Assembly (NCBI GenBank): GCA_017307375.1
Contig: JAFKFH010000006.1
Coordinates: 465,747-529,746, forward strand
Reading direction: 5' to 3'
Origin: Alphaproteobacteria bacterium
Lineage (GTDB): Bacteria; Pseudomonadota; Alphaproteobacteria; Ferrovibrionales; Ferrovibrionaceae
DNA: 64,000 nucleotides
Shown here: piece by piece, positions 38,170 through 47,446 of the stretch
Numbering within the stretch: the first letter of the stretch is position 1
Layout of the letters: each line of letters starts with the position of its first letter
Notes under the pieces: generated by a model
What the model was told of the DNA's origin: nothing
Database searches by the model: none
What the model saw: the letters and a program-made list of their open reading frames with translations, nothing else
Program-made: the position numbers and the translations under genes

Positions 38170-39720
38170 CTGTGCCAAAACTCGGCGGCACAGAGCACCG
38201 GCGACTGCAGCGATGCGCCGTGCGGCTCAGGCCGCTGGCGTTAGACGCTCCGCACCGAAGGCGTTCACCGCGTGGAGGATGTTGAAAGCCAAGATCGAGA
38301 GCGCGGCCTCCGCTTTCACCGCTCTGAGCCCTCGTGTGAGGAATCTGCCGCCGCCCGACATTCGCTTAATCGTGCCGAACGGGTGCTCAACAGTACATCG
38401 GCGCGTCACCATCAAGCTCGGATCGGCGTAGATCCTAGCCTCCATCCGATCGAGGGCCGCCTGATCGAAAAGTCGATGGATCGTCCTCTGGGCGCCGGGC
38501 GTGCATCGGGATTTCAGTCGACAGTCCTTGCACGTGGACGTTCGGTATCGGATGGCGCGGTTGCGCGTGTGCTTGCCCGACGGCCTCAGGGTCTCGCCGG
38601 CCGGACATCGGATGGTGTCGGACACTTCATCGTAGGTAAACTGGATCGGCCGGAAGAAGTCGGAGCTCATCGCGCCACGCTTGATCGGCGCAGCCACCTC
38701 GATGTTGTCACGCTCACATTCGGCGACAGCCTGGGCGTTCGAGTAGCCGCCATCGGCCAGGATTTTGAGCCGGTCGATCTCCAACACCTCCATCGCCGCC
38801 AGCGACATGGGGTGAAGGAGTTGGCTGTCGTTCGCCTCGTTGGCGACGTCGTGATGAATGATCAGTCCGCTGTCGACATCGACGACGCTTTGCATGTTGT
38901 ACGCAGGGAACTTGGGCGCGCGGCCGTAGCCCATAGGCTTGGCGTCAGGCTCGCCGAAAACGAGCACCTTCTCATCGCGATCCGCCAAAACCTGCTGGCG
39001 GCGCACAAGACGATCCTTTCGGCGGCGCAGAGCGGCGATTGCATCCGTAAACGCCTGGCGGTGCTTCGGCTGATCGTCGAAGCCCTTGGCCGACGCCTCG
39101 TCCATGATGTCGAGCCGGTCCAGGTAGTAGCCGATCTCCTTTTCCGTGTGCGCCAGGTCGCGCGCAAGCCGATCTGCGCCGGCGATATTCTTGGAGCTGG
39201 CGACCGCGCGCATCTTGGTCCCATCCAGTGCGACGAGACGGCCGCTGATCAGGCCGGCTTCCCTGCAGAACTGAATAAAGGCGGCGCTCGAAGCGATGAT
39301 GGCTTCCGGGTTGTCGTGCCGGAAGGCGGCGATCGTGCGGTAGTCTGGGGCCAATCGGCGGAGCAACCAGAGCGCTTCAAGGTCGCGAGTGCATGCGCGT
39401 TCCAGATGGCGCGAGGATCGGAGCTGGTTGAGATAGCCCCAGATATAGAGCCTGAGCATGTCGCCCGGGCGGTAACCAGGACGGCCGGTGGACGCGGCGA
39501 CGGTGCGGCCAAAACCCAGTTCAGTCAGGTCGAGACTAGCGACGAACGCATCGACGATGCGCACGAGCGCGTCCGGGGCGACATAATCGTCGAGGCAAGG
39601 CGGAAGCAGGCTGGCCTGACCGCGTTCTGTTCCTTCGATAAAGCTCACGAACACCTCAGGGCAGGCCTGAATCAGGTGTAGATTCTAGTAGTGTTCGCGC
39701 CTCTCGGACAGACGTAGTCA
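38170..39720 (-). mobile_element. IS1182-type insertion sequence (ends approximate)
   Basis: Single-gene insertion between the SOS/SRAP cargo and the mercury operon. The boundaries given are estimates bracketing the transposase; no inverted-repeat pair or target duplication could be confirmed by eye. Confidence 0.5.
38227..39654 (-). CDS. IS1182-family transposase
   Basis: 475-aa DDE transposase. It has an N-terminal InsH-like domain (SFIEGTERGQASLLPPCLDDYVAP; RPGDMLRLYIWGYLNQLRSSRHLE) and catalytic acids in LVALDGTKMRA, LKILADGGYSN and CTVEHPFGTIKRM. The zinc-like Cys cluster (CKDCRLKSRCTPG) near residue 375 is typical of IS1182/IS5-like enzymes. The frame is complete, so the element may be active. 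I could not define terminal inverted repeats. Confidence 0.9.
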   Translation of the reverse strand: MFVSFIEGTERGQASLLPPCLDDYVAPDALVRIVDAFVASLDLTELGFGRTVAASTGRPGYRPGDMLRLYIWGYLNQLRSSRHLERACTRDLEALWLLRRLAPDYRTIAAFRHDNPEAIIASSAAFIQFCREAGLISGRLVALDGTKMRAVASSKNIAGADRLARDLAHTEKEIGYYLDRLDIMDEASAKGFDDQPKHRQAFTDAIAALRRRKDRLVRRQQVLADRDEKVLVFGEPDAKPMGYGRAPKFPAYNMQSVVDVDSGLIIHHDVANEANDSQLLHPMSLAAMEVLEIDRLKILADGGYSNAQAVAECERDNIEVAAPIKRGAMSSDFFRPIQFTYDEVSDTIRCPAGETLRPSGKHTRNRAIRYRTSTCKDCRLKSRCTPGAQRTIHRLFDQAALDRMEARIYADPSLMVTRRCTVEHPFGTIKRMSGGGRFLTRGLRAVKAEAALSILAFNILHAVNAFGAERLTPAA

Positions 39721-39791
39721 CAGTCTTGCGTTCGTACACTGAGATTTTCCTACATCGGCCGAGGGCCTTCAGTCTAAGGCATTGGCGAGCG

Positions 39792-41135
39792 CTACAGCAT
39801 GTAACCCAGGTCCGATGCGCCGGTCGGATAGGCGAACATGGTGGAGCGAAGGTCGGCGGCGGTCAGGCCGTGGCGGATCGCCAGGCCGAAGAGGTTGATC
39901 ACCTCGTCGGCGCCCGGCCCCACAAGATGCGCGCCGAGGACCAGGTCACTGTGCTCCTCGATCAGCACCTTGTGGCCGTAGACCCGCTCGGCCAAGCGGC
40001 GGGCGGTGAACCAGTCCGGCGTCGAGGCGGCGTTGATGCGGAACACCAGCCCGCGGCGACGGGCCTCCGCCTCCGAGAGTCCGACTGCGGCGATCGGCGG
40101 CACGGTGAAGGCAACGCTCGGGACCCCGCGATAGTCCGGCTTGCGCGACGTGCCGTCCAACAGGTTGGCGGCCACCACCCTGGCGTCGTGGCTGGAGACC
40201 GGCGTCAGGGGCGGCCCGACGCCGGCCGCGTCGCCAGCGGCATAGACCCGCGGGTTGGAGACGCTTTGCAGATGGTCGTTTAGCTGCATGCGGCCGTCGC
40301 GCACGGTGACCTGGCCCGCCGCGAGGTCCAATGCGTCGAGGTCGGGCCCGCGGCCTGCGGCGTGCACCACCAGTTCGGCCGGGACAGCGAGGTCCGGCGC
40401 GCCCGGACGGCTGGCATGGACTAGCAGGCCGCCCTGGACCGGCTCGACACGGGTGACCGTAGCGCCGGTCTCGACGGCGATGCGGAGTTCATGGAAGCGC
40501 GGCATGAGCCAGCCGACCAGGTCGGGATCGAAATTCGGCAGCAGCCGCGCAGGCCGTTGCAGGATGGTGACCTCGGCCCCGGCGCGCGCCGCCAGGTGCG
40601 AGAATTCGGCGGCGACGTAGCCGCCGCCGATCAGCACGATCCGGCGCGGGAGGCGTTCAAGCTCCATGAAGGTGTCGCTCGTGACGACCAGTCCCTCGCC
40701 CGGGATGCCAAGCGGGATCGGCCGCGCCCCGGTAGCGATCAGCACGTGGCGGGCCTGCAAGGTCCGGCCGTCCACCTCGATCGTGTCTGGGGCGGCGAAG
40801 CGGGCGAGCCCGTGGACGGCGTCGACGCCCAACTCGGCGTAGCGATGTTCTTGTTTGGCGGGGATGGGATCGGTGAAGGTCCGCTTGAACCCCATCAGGC
40901 CGGGCCAGTCGATCGCTAGGGCGCCTTCGACGCCATGCCCGGCCATGCGCCTGGCCGCGTCGATCGCTTCCTCGCCGCTTACCAGCATCTTCTTGGGATC
41001 GCAGCCGCGGAGCGCGCACGTGCCGCCGAACGGCCGGTGATCGATCACGGCGACGGACCAGCCGGCGGCGCGGACCTTCGCAACGGCAACCTGGGCCGCC
41101 GTGCCGCTGCCGATGACGATCAGGTCGTAGGCCAT
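39792..41135 (-). CDS. FAD-dependent pyridine nucleotide-disulphide oxidoreductase
   Basis: 447-aa enzyme of the glutathione/mercuric reductase fold. FAD motif IGSGTAAQVAVAKV at the N-terminus; redox pair in GTCALRGCDPKKML; NAD(P) motif IGGGYVAAEF; C-terminal dimer domain ending in SDLGYML. It differs from the true MerA of this operon in having no HMA domain, no C-terminal Cys pair and a CALRGC rather than CVNVGC centre. It overlaps merB by 16 bp as the last gene of the mer operon. The substrate is unknown; it may assist thiol redox balance. Confidence 0.82.
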   Translation of the reverse strand: MAYDLIVIGSGTAAQVAVAKVRAAGWSVAVIDHRPFGGTCALRGCDPKKMLVSGEEAIDAARRMAGHGVEGALAIDWPGLMGFKRTFTDPIPAKQEHRYAELGVDAVHGLARFAAPDTIEVDGRTLQARHVLIATGARPIPLGIPGEGLVVTSDTFMELERLPRRIVLIGGGYVAAEFSHLAARAGAEVTILQRPARLLPNFDPDLVGWLMPRFHELRIAVETGATVTRVEPVQGGLLVHASRPGAPDLAVPAELVVHAAGRGPDLDALDLAAGQVTVRDGRMQLNDHLQSVSNPRVYAAGDAAGVGPPLTPVSSHDARVVAANLLDGTSRKPDYRGVPSVAFTVPPIAAVGLSEAEARRRGLVFRINAASTPDWFTARRLAERVYGHKVLIEEHSDLVLGAHLVGPGADEVINLFGLAIRHGLTAADLRSTMFAYPTGASDLGYML

Positions 41136-41899
41136 GGCCGCAACTCCATCCGCATCGGCGCGAAGATCGCGCGGCCGACCTCCAGCGCTTCGGACAGGCT
41201 CAGGCGCACCCCGTCCTGATCGGCGGCCAGGCTGTTCGTGCGCCAGGTCTCCAGGTGAGCGTCATCGCAGAAGAAGGCCTGCAGGGTGCAGAGCGAAGAC
41301 GCCGCGCAACCGGCGGCGTAGCGATGGCCGGACCAGACGACGATCCCCGAAGGCTCGACCTGATCCAGTTGGCGGCCGTGGCTCCGTGTGTGGATGGCGA
41401 GCGCACGGGCGCACTGACGGCACGCCGAGCGGACGGTGATGTCGCGCTCCAGCATCGCCCCGACGCCGAGCGCGTCGATGGCGCACATGGCGCCCACGGA
41501 GAGCCCGCCGGTCTCGACGTGATGCTCAGTCGGACCATCGGTGAACGGATAGGCGCCGCCTATCCGGCCGGCAACGTTGAGAATGAGGAGGTCGCGCCCG
41601 GCCAGACGCCGCAGCACGCTGTCGGTCTCAGCGATGGCGAGTCCGGCCCCGGCGGCGACGTCCGCGGCCTCCGGAGCGTGCCCGCTCATGGCGTAGGCGC
41701 TCAGGACGATGCCGTGGATTCGGCTCTCGGTCTCATCCAGCCCATCCCACTTGGGGCCGATGAAGGCCTCGACGACGGCCCTCAGGGCGTTTTGGGCCTG
41801 TGGTGTCGTGACCGCTCCCCAGTCTGGGATGATCACGCCGCCTCGAAACTCGACGGCGGGCCATCCGGTGGCTTCAGCGTGTGAGGTGGGCGTCGTCAT
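41120..41899 (-). CDS. merB: Organomercurial lyase MerB
   Basis: Cleaves carbon-mercury bonds, releasing Hg(II) for MerA. Catalytic residues visible: Cys and Asp in GAMCAIDALG and the second Cys in AFFCDDAHLETW. The start at 41899 (MTTPTSHAEATGW) is preferred; the frame opens at 41920. At about 259 aa it is longer than the ~212-aa classical MerB through an N-terminal extension. It confers broad-spectrum (organomercury) resistance together with merA. Confidence 0.88.
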   Translation of the reverse strand: MTTPTSHAEATGWPAVEFRGGVIIPDWGAVTTPQAQNALRAVVEAFIGPKWDGLDETESRIHGIVLSAYAMSGHAPEAADVAAGAGLAIAETDSVLRRLAGRDLLILNVAGRIGGAYPFTDGPTEHHVETGGLSVGAMCAIDALGVGAMLERDITVRSACRQCARALAIHTRSHGRQLDQVEPSGIVVWSGHRYAAGCAASSLCTLQAFFCDDAHLETWRTNSLAADQDGVRLSLSEALEVGRAIFAPMRMELRPWPTT

Positions 41900-41933
41900 C
41901 ACGCGCGCTCCGCTCGCCACCCAAACTGAACCT

Positions 41934-43586
<1,653 letters not shown>

Positions 43587-43865
43587 TCAGCGCTTCACGG
43601 TGGACGGGTAGCCCGCGCCCGCCGTCGCCTTGGTCAGGGCGGCGACCGTGGTCTTGGCGTCATCGTAGGAGACGACGGCCTCGCGCTTTTCGAAGCTGAC
43701 CTCGGTTTTCTCGACGCCGTCGACCTTGGCAAGCGCCGTCTTGACGGTTATCGGGCAGGCCGCGCAGGTCATGCCGGGCACCGCCAGGGTGACCGTCTTC
43801 GTCGCGGCCCACGCGGGCGAGCTGAGCGCGCCCATCAGGGCGATCAGGGAGACGAGCGTCTTCAT
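43587..43865 (-). CDS. merP: Periplasmic mercury-binding protein MerP
   Basis: A signal peptide (residues 1-20, ending AWA) and one heavy-metal-associated domain with GMTCAACPITV, whose two Cys bind Hg(II). 92 aa, as usual. It passes Hg(II) to MerT at the inner membrane. It lies 12 bp both before merA and after merT. Confidence 0.95.
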   Translation of the reverse strand: MKTLVSLIALMGALSSPAWAATKTVTLAVPGMTCAACPITVKTALAKVDGVEKTEVSFEKREAVVSYDDAKTTVAALTKATAGAGYPSTVKR

Positions 43866-43877
43866 GGGGACTTCCTT

Positions 43878-44228
43878 TCAGTAGAACAGGGGCAGGACGT
43901 AGGGGAACGCCAGCGCGACAAGGACGAGCGCTGCGACCGCCCAGAAGATGACCTTGTAGGTGGTCCTGACCTTGGGCACGGCGCAGACTTCGCCGGGCTC
44001 GCAGGCGCGGGCCGGGGGAAAGATTCGGCGGTAGGCGAAGACCATGGCGATCAGCGCTGCGCCGATGAACAACGGACGATACGGTTCCAGCGCGGTCAGG
44101 TTGCCGATCCAGGCGCCGCTGAACCCGAGGGCGACCAAGACGAGCGGGCCGAGGCAACAGGTCGATGCCAGAATGGCGGCTACGCCTCCTAGCGCCAACG
44201 CACTGCGGCCGCTTTTGGGTTCTGACAA
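43878..44228 (-). CDS. merT: Mercuric transport protein MerT (TTG start)
   Basis: Inner-membrane Hg(II) importer with three transmembrane helices. The Cys pair in helix 1 (LASTCCLGPLV) and the cytoplasmic pair (RACEPGEVCAV) are present. The TTG at 44228 is chosen: AAGGAGAG lies 5 nt upstream and it gives MSEPKSGRSALALGG, the usual MerT N-terminus, and 116 aa, the classical length. Longer frames to 44258 or 44300 lack such support and the last would overlap merC. Confidence 0.9.
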   Translation of the reverse strand: MSEPKSGRSALALGGVAAILASTCCLGPLVLVALGFSGAWIGNLTALEPYRPLFIGAALIAMVFAYRRIFPPARACEPGEVCAVPKVRTTYKVIFWAVAALVLVALAFPYVLPLFY

Positions 44229-44262
44229 GTCGACTCTCCTTCCGATCAACTCCGCCATCACG

Positions 44263-44688
44263 TTAGGAAACAGCCCTTTCGCGGGGTGGCGCGGGCGCAT
44301 TGCGAGGCGGTGCAGCGAGATCCCAGATCGCGACGACCACCATCAAGGTCAGTCCGGGATAGAGGAGCCACGCCGTCGGCCAACCGCGGGTGGCCATGAG
44401 CAAAGCCGCCGCCAGCACCAAGATCGGCCCGATGACGCTCAGCGCCATTCGCGGCCACCGGCGATGGCGAAGTCCGCCGACCACGTTGGCGACGAGGGCG
44501 ATCACGGCGAACAGCGGCAGGAGGTAACGAATAAAGACGCCTTCGTACTGGCTCAGAAACCCGAGGCCCAGCGCGGCGCCAAGGCTCGCAAGAGCCGGGA
44601 AGCACGCCGCGCAGCCCATGGCGGTGACGATCGAGCCGATGACGCCCGCCTTGTCGGCCGCGCGGGTGAGGGGATTCTGGATGGGCAT
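44263..44688 (-). CDS. merC: Mercury resistance membrane protein MerC
   Basis: 141-aa four-helix membrane protein. SAMGCAACFPALASLGAALGLGF-type N-terminus carries the CxxC metal site in helix 1. MerC is an additional Hg(II) uptake protein found with or instead of MerT. It is the first gene of the leftward mer operon, starting 85 bp from the MerR-controlled -10 hexamer. Confidence 0.88.
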   Translation of the reverse strand: MPIQNPLTRAADKAGVIGSIVTAMGCAACFPALASLGAALGLGFLSQYEGVFIRYLLPLFAVIALVANVVGGLRHRRWPRMALSVIGPILVLAAALLMATRGWPTAWLLYPGLTLMVVVAIWDLAAPPRNAPAPPRERAVS

Positions 44689-44772
44689 CGCAATAGCCTC
44701 GGCGACTTCGTGGAACCGTCAGAGCGACGCTACAATCAGGACTGCAGCTTGCCCGTGGGGGCTGAGGATCAC

Positions 44773-44803
44773 TACATACGATCTGTAGCGACTACAGACT
44801 CAA
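44773..44803 (-). promoter_or_regulatory. MerR-controlled promoter/operator of the mer operon
   Basis: Read leftward: -35 TTGAGT (44803-44798), a 19-bp spacer and -10 TATGTA (44778-44773). The spacer contains the perfect dyad CTGTAG-CGA-CTACAG (44783-44797 on the plus strand). An overlong 19-bp spacer with a dyad inside it is the hallmark of promoters untwisted by MerR. merR starts 27 bp beyond the -35 on the other strand, so the site probably also autoregulates merR. Confidence 0.9.
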
Positions 44804-44829
44804 GCCCAAAATTGAGAGGCGCGAACAGC

Positions 44830-45231
44830 ATGGCGGATACCGCGATTCCGATTGGCGAACTGTCCCGGCGCACGGGCTGCAACATCGAAACGATCCGCTA
44901 CTACGAGCGGATCGGCCTGATGCCGGCCCCGCCCCGGCGGGGCCGCTACCGGAGCTATGGCGCGGACGACGTGGGCCGCCTCGGCTTCGTGCGACGGGCC
45001 CGCGAGCTGGGCTTCACGCTGGACGAGGTGCGCGCCCTGCTGGGCCTTGCAGGCGGCGGGCACGCGTCCTGCGCCGAGGTGCGCAACCTCGCCGCATCGC
45101 ATCTGAAAGACGTGCGCACGCGCATCGCCGACCTGAAGCGGATGGAGCGGGTGCTGGCCGACTCGGTGCGGGCTTGCGACGCGGGGCAGGATCCAGGCTG
45201 TCCGCTGATCGAGGCGCTCCGCGCCGCCTGA
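44830..45231 (+). CDS. merR: Mercuric resistance regulator MerR
   Basis: 133-aa activator/repressor. The N-terminal winged helix (IPIGELSRRTGCNIETIRYYERIGLMP) is followed by the dimerisation helix. The three Hg(II)-ligand cysteines are present in HASCAEV, VRACDAG and DPGCPLIEAL, distinguishing it from copper or redox MerR relatives. Divergent from the mer operon, with the operator between them. Confidence 0.94.
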   Translation: MADTAIPIGELSRRTGCNIETIRYYERIGLMPAPPRRGRYRSYGADDVGRLGFVRRARELGFTLDEVRALLGLAGGGHASCAEVRNLAASHLKDVRTRIADLKRMERVLADSVRACDAGQDPGCPLIEALRAA

Positions 45232-45321
45232 GCGGCTGCGATATGATCGTGGCGGCTGCGACTTTTAGCACAGCCTGCCCCGCAACGCCCCCTTTAGAGT
45301 GAGAGTGCGGACCGGGTTCGC

Positions 45322-45378
45322 CGTGACGGGTTCAGGGCTGGAGGAGAGGCCTCCGGCGCCCGTCGCGGAGATCCGCGA
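45322..45378 (+). promoter_or_regulatory. Structured leader, copy 1 (before ardC-like gene)
   Basis: Outer stem CGTGACGGG/CCCGTCGCG (45322-45330 with 45359-45367), inner stem GCTGGAGG/CCTCCGGC (45337-45344 with 45350-45357), loop AGAGG. The Shine-Dalgarno GGAG abuts the 3' foot of the outer stem, 8 nt before the ATG. CGCGG/CCGCG (45364-45368 with 45373-45377) could form instead of the outer stem and would hide the start region. Confidence 0.6.
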
Positions 45379-46331
45379 TGTCCAGAAAGACCGCTTCGGC
45401 GCGCCCCGGCCAGGACCGGGCGAGCCTCTATGACGAAATCACCGGAAAGATCATCGCCGAGCTGGTGGCAGGCCGACTGCCCTGGGTCCAGCCGTGGGGC
45501 ACGGCGGCGGCGAAGGCGCCGCTCGCCATGCCAAAGAACGCCGCGACCGGGCGGCAATATTCGGGAATCAATGTCCTGATCCTCTGGGGCGCCGTCATCG
45601 AGCATGGCTTCCCCGCCCAGAGCTGGCTCACGTTTCGCCAGGCCCTCGGCCTCGGCGGCAACGTGCGCAAGGGCGAACACGGCACCACCGTCGTCTATGC
45701 CGACCGCTTTACCCCCGAGGACGAGAAGCGGCGGGCGCGTGAGACCGGCGAGGAAGCCGCCGCGATCCCGTTCTTGAAGCGGTTCACCGTCTTCAACGCC
45801 GCGCAGTGCGAGAACCTGCCGGCCGACGTGGCGGCCGTCGCACCGCCGCTGCCGCCCGACCTGATCGAACCCCGGGTCGAGACCCTGATCCGCGCGACGG
45901 GCGTCGACTTCCGCATCGGCGGTAACCGCGCCTTCTACGCGCCAGACCCCGACTTCGTGATGGTGCCGCCGCCACAGGCCTATTTCGAACCGATCAACTG
46001 GCATCGCACGGCCCTGCACGAGCTGGGGCATGCCAGCGGCCACCCCTCCCGCCTCGGCCGCGACCTCACCGGCGCCTTCGGCACGAAGAAGTATGCGTTC
46101 GAGGAGCTGGTGGCGGAGATGAATGCAGCCTTCTGCTGCGCTTCGCTCGGCATCGTCCCAACCGTGCGCCATGCCGACTACATCGGCTCCTGGCTCGAGG
46201 TGATGCGCGAGGACAATCGCGCCGTCGTGCGAGCGGCGTCGCAGGCCAGCAAGGCGGCCGACTGGATTCTCGGCTTCCTGCCCGAAGCCGATGCCGGCAC
46301 CCACGCCGCATCCACAGCGGAGGCGGCGTGA
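45378..46331 (+). CDS. ArdC-like antirestriction protein / zincin
   Basis: 317-aa protein with an N-terminal ssDNA-binding domain (residues ~10-150; ITGKIIAELVAGRLPWVQPW, KNAATGRQYSGINVLILW, TFRQALGLGGNVRKGEHG) and a C-terminal metallopeptidase domain with HELGH at 214-218 and the later FEELVAEMNAAF Glu. ArdC protects incoming single-stranded DNA from restriction and is common in conjugative elements. It sits behind the first structured leader and is coupled by TGATG to the next gene. Confidence 0.88.
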   Translation: MSRKTASARPGQDRASLYDEITGKIIAELVAGRLPWVQPWGTAAAKAPLAMPKNAATGRQYSGINVLILWGAVIEHGFPAQSWLTFRQALGLGGNVRKGEHGTTVVYADRFTPEDEKRRARETGEEAAAIPFLKRFTVFNAAQCENLPADVAAVAPPLPPDLIEPRVETLIRATGVDFRIGGNRAFYAPDPDFVMVPPPQAYFEPINWHRTALHELGHASGHPSRLGRDLTGAFGTKKYAFEELVAEMNAAFCCASLGIVPTVRHADYIGSWLEVMREDNRAVVRAASQASKAADWILGFLPEADAGTHAASTAEAA

Positions 46332-47278
46332 TGCTGGACCTCCTCACACCCACGGCTCTCAGCGACGCCCCTGTGCCGGATTCGATCCGGCTCCGGGTGC
46401 TCAGCCTCGGCGCCGGCGTGCAGTCGACGACGCTGGCGCTCATGGCCGCCCACGGCGAGGTTGGGCCGATGCCGGATTGCGCCATCTTCTCCGACACCGG
46501 CTGGGAGCCGAAGGCCGTCTACGACCACCTGGCCTGGCTCATGTCGCCCAACGTACTGCCGTACCCCGTCCACATCGTCTCGGGCGGCAACATCCGCGAC
46601 GACCTGATCGCAGGCGCCCAGGGCGCAAGGTGGGCGTCGATCCCCGCCTTCACGCGCAACGTGACGCGCGCAGGCACGGCCATCCCGGTTCTCGATGAAG
46701 ACGACAATGGCGAACTCATCGTCGTCGGCCAACGCATCGTGGCCACCGACCGCATCGACGTCGGGATGATCCGTCGCCAATGCACCAAGGACTACAAGAT
46801 CGTGCCGATCCGACGGAAGGTGCGCGAGCTCGTCGGACTCGCGGGCCGCCGCTCGCCCCGCGCTCCCATCGTCGAGCAATGGATCGGGATCTCGCTCGAC
46901 GAGGCGATCCGCATGAAACCCTCGTTTGAGGACTGGCAGGTCAATCGTTGGCCGCTGATCGAGCGGCGAATGACGCGGCACGACTGCCTCCGTTGGCTGG
47001 CACGGCACGACTATCCCGTTCCGCCGAAGAGCGCCTGCATCGGCTGTCCCTTCCACTCCGACGCCCATTGGCGCCGGATGCGGGACAGCGATGCCGAAGC
47101 CTGGGCCGACGCTGTTCTTGTCGATCGCGCGATCCGCACCGGCTTTCGCGGCATTCGCGGCCAGGTCTTCCTGCATCGCTCCGCCGTGCCGCTCGACGAG
47201 GCCGATCTCTCCAACGCCGGCGATCACCGCCAGCTCGATCTCTGGCCCAACGAGTGTGAAGGCATGTGCGGGGTCTGA
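46331..47278 (+). CDS. PAPS-reductase-like PP-loop protein
   Basis: Member of the adenine nucleotide alpha-hydrolase fold. VLSLGAGVQSTTLALMAA near the N-terminus is a variant PP-loop; CTKDYKI and the later SACIGCPFHSD supply cysteines that could hold a metal or Fe-S centre. Such proteins are found on phages and integrative elements, where their role is unknown; relatives act in DNA phosphorothioation (DndC), but the partner genes are absent here. The ATG at 46331 overlaps the ardC stop. Confidence 0.75.
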   Translation: MLDLLTPTALSDAPVPDSIRLRVLSLGAGVQSTTLALMAAHGEVGPMPDCAIFSDTGWEPKAVYDHLAWLMSPNVLPYPVHIVSGGNIRDDLIAGAQGARWASIPAFTRNVTRAGTAIPVLDEDDNGELIVVGQRIVATDRIDVGMIRRQCTKDYKIVPIRRKVRELVGLAGRRSPRAPIVEQWIGISLDEAIRMKPSFEDWQVNRWPLIERRMTRHDCLRWLARHDYPVPPKSACIGCPFHSDAHWRRMRDSDAEAWADAVLVDRAIRTGFRGIRGQVFLHRSAVPLDEADLSNAGDHRQLDLWPNECEGMCGV

Positions 47279-47387
47279 TTTCCCGGAAATCCGGAAATGC
47301 GGAAATGCGGGATTCCGGCTTCGCGTCTTTCCGGTTCGTCGGCTTTGCGGCGCGGTCCTCCGAGAGGAAGAGGGCTGCGCCGGTCTT

Positions 47388-47446
47388 CGTGACGGGTCGA
47401 AAGCCGAGAGAGAGTCTCCCGGCGCCCGTCGCGGAGTATATCCCGA
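47388..47446 (+). promoter_or_regulatory. Structured leader, copy 2 (before ParB-like gene)
   Basis: Outer stem CGTGACGGG/CCCGTCGCG (47388-47396 with 47425-47433), identical to copy 1. The inner stem differs in sequence but keeps pairing: GCCG/CGGC (47403-47406 with 47420-47423) then GAGA/TCTC (47408-47411 with 47415-47418, one A-C mismatch), with a purine loop. GGAG follows, 9 nt before the ATG. Confidence 0.6.

Noticed and set aside
38272..39681. A 469-codon rightward open frame opposite the transposase
   Set aside because: Antisense shadow of a complete IS1182 transposase.
38140..39780. Terminal inverted repeats of the IS
   Set aside because: Only a CTGTG match was found between the two flanks; not enough to define ends.
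46331..47278. A dnd phosphorothioation locus
   Set aside because: Only a single PP-loop protein is present; no DndB, DndD or DndE-like genes are nearby.
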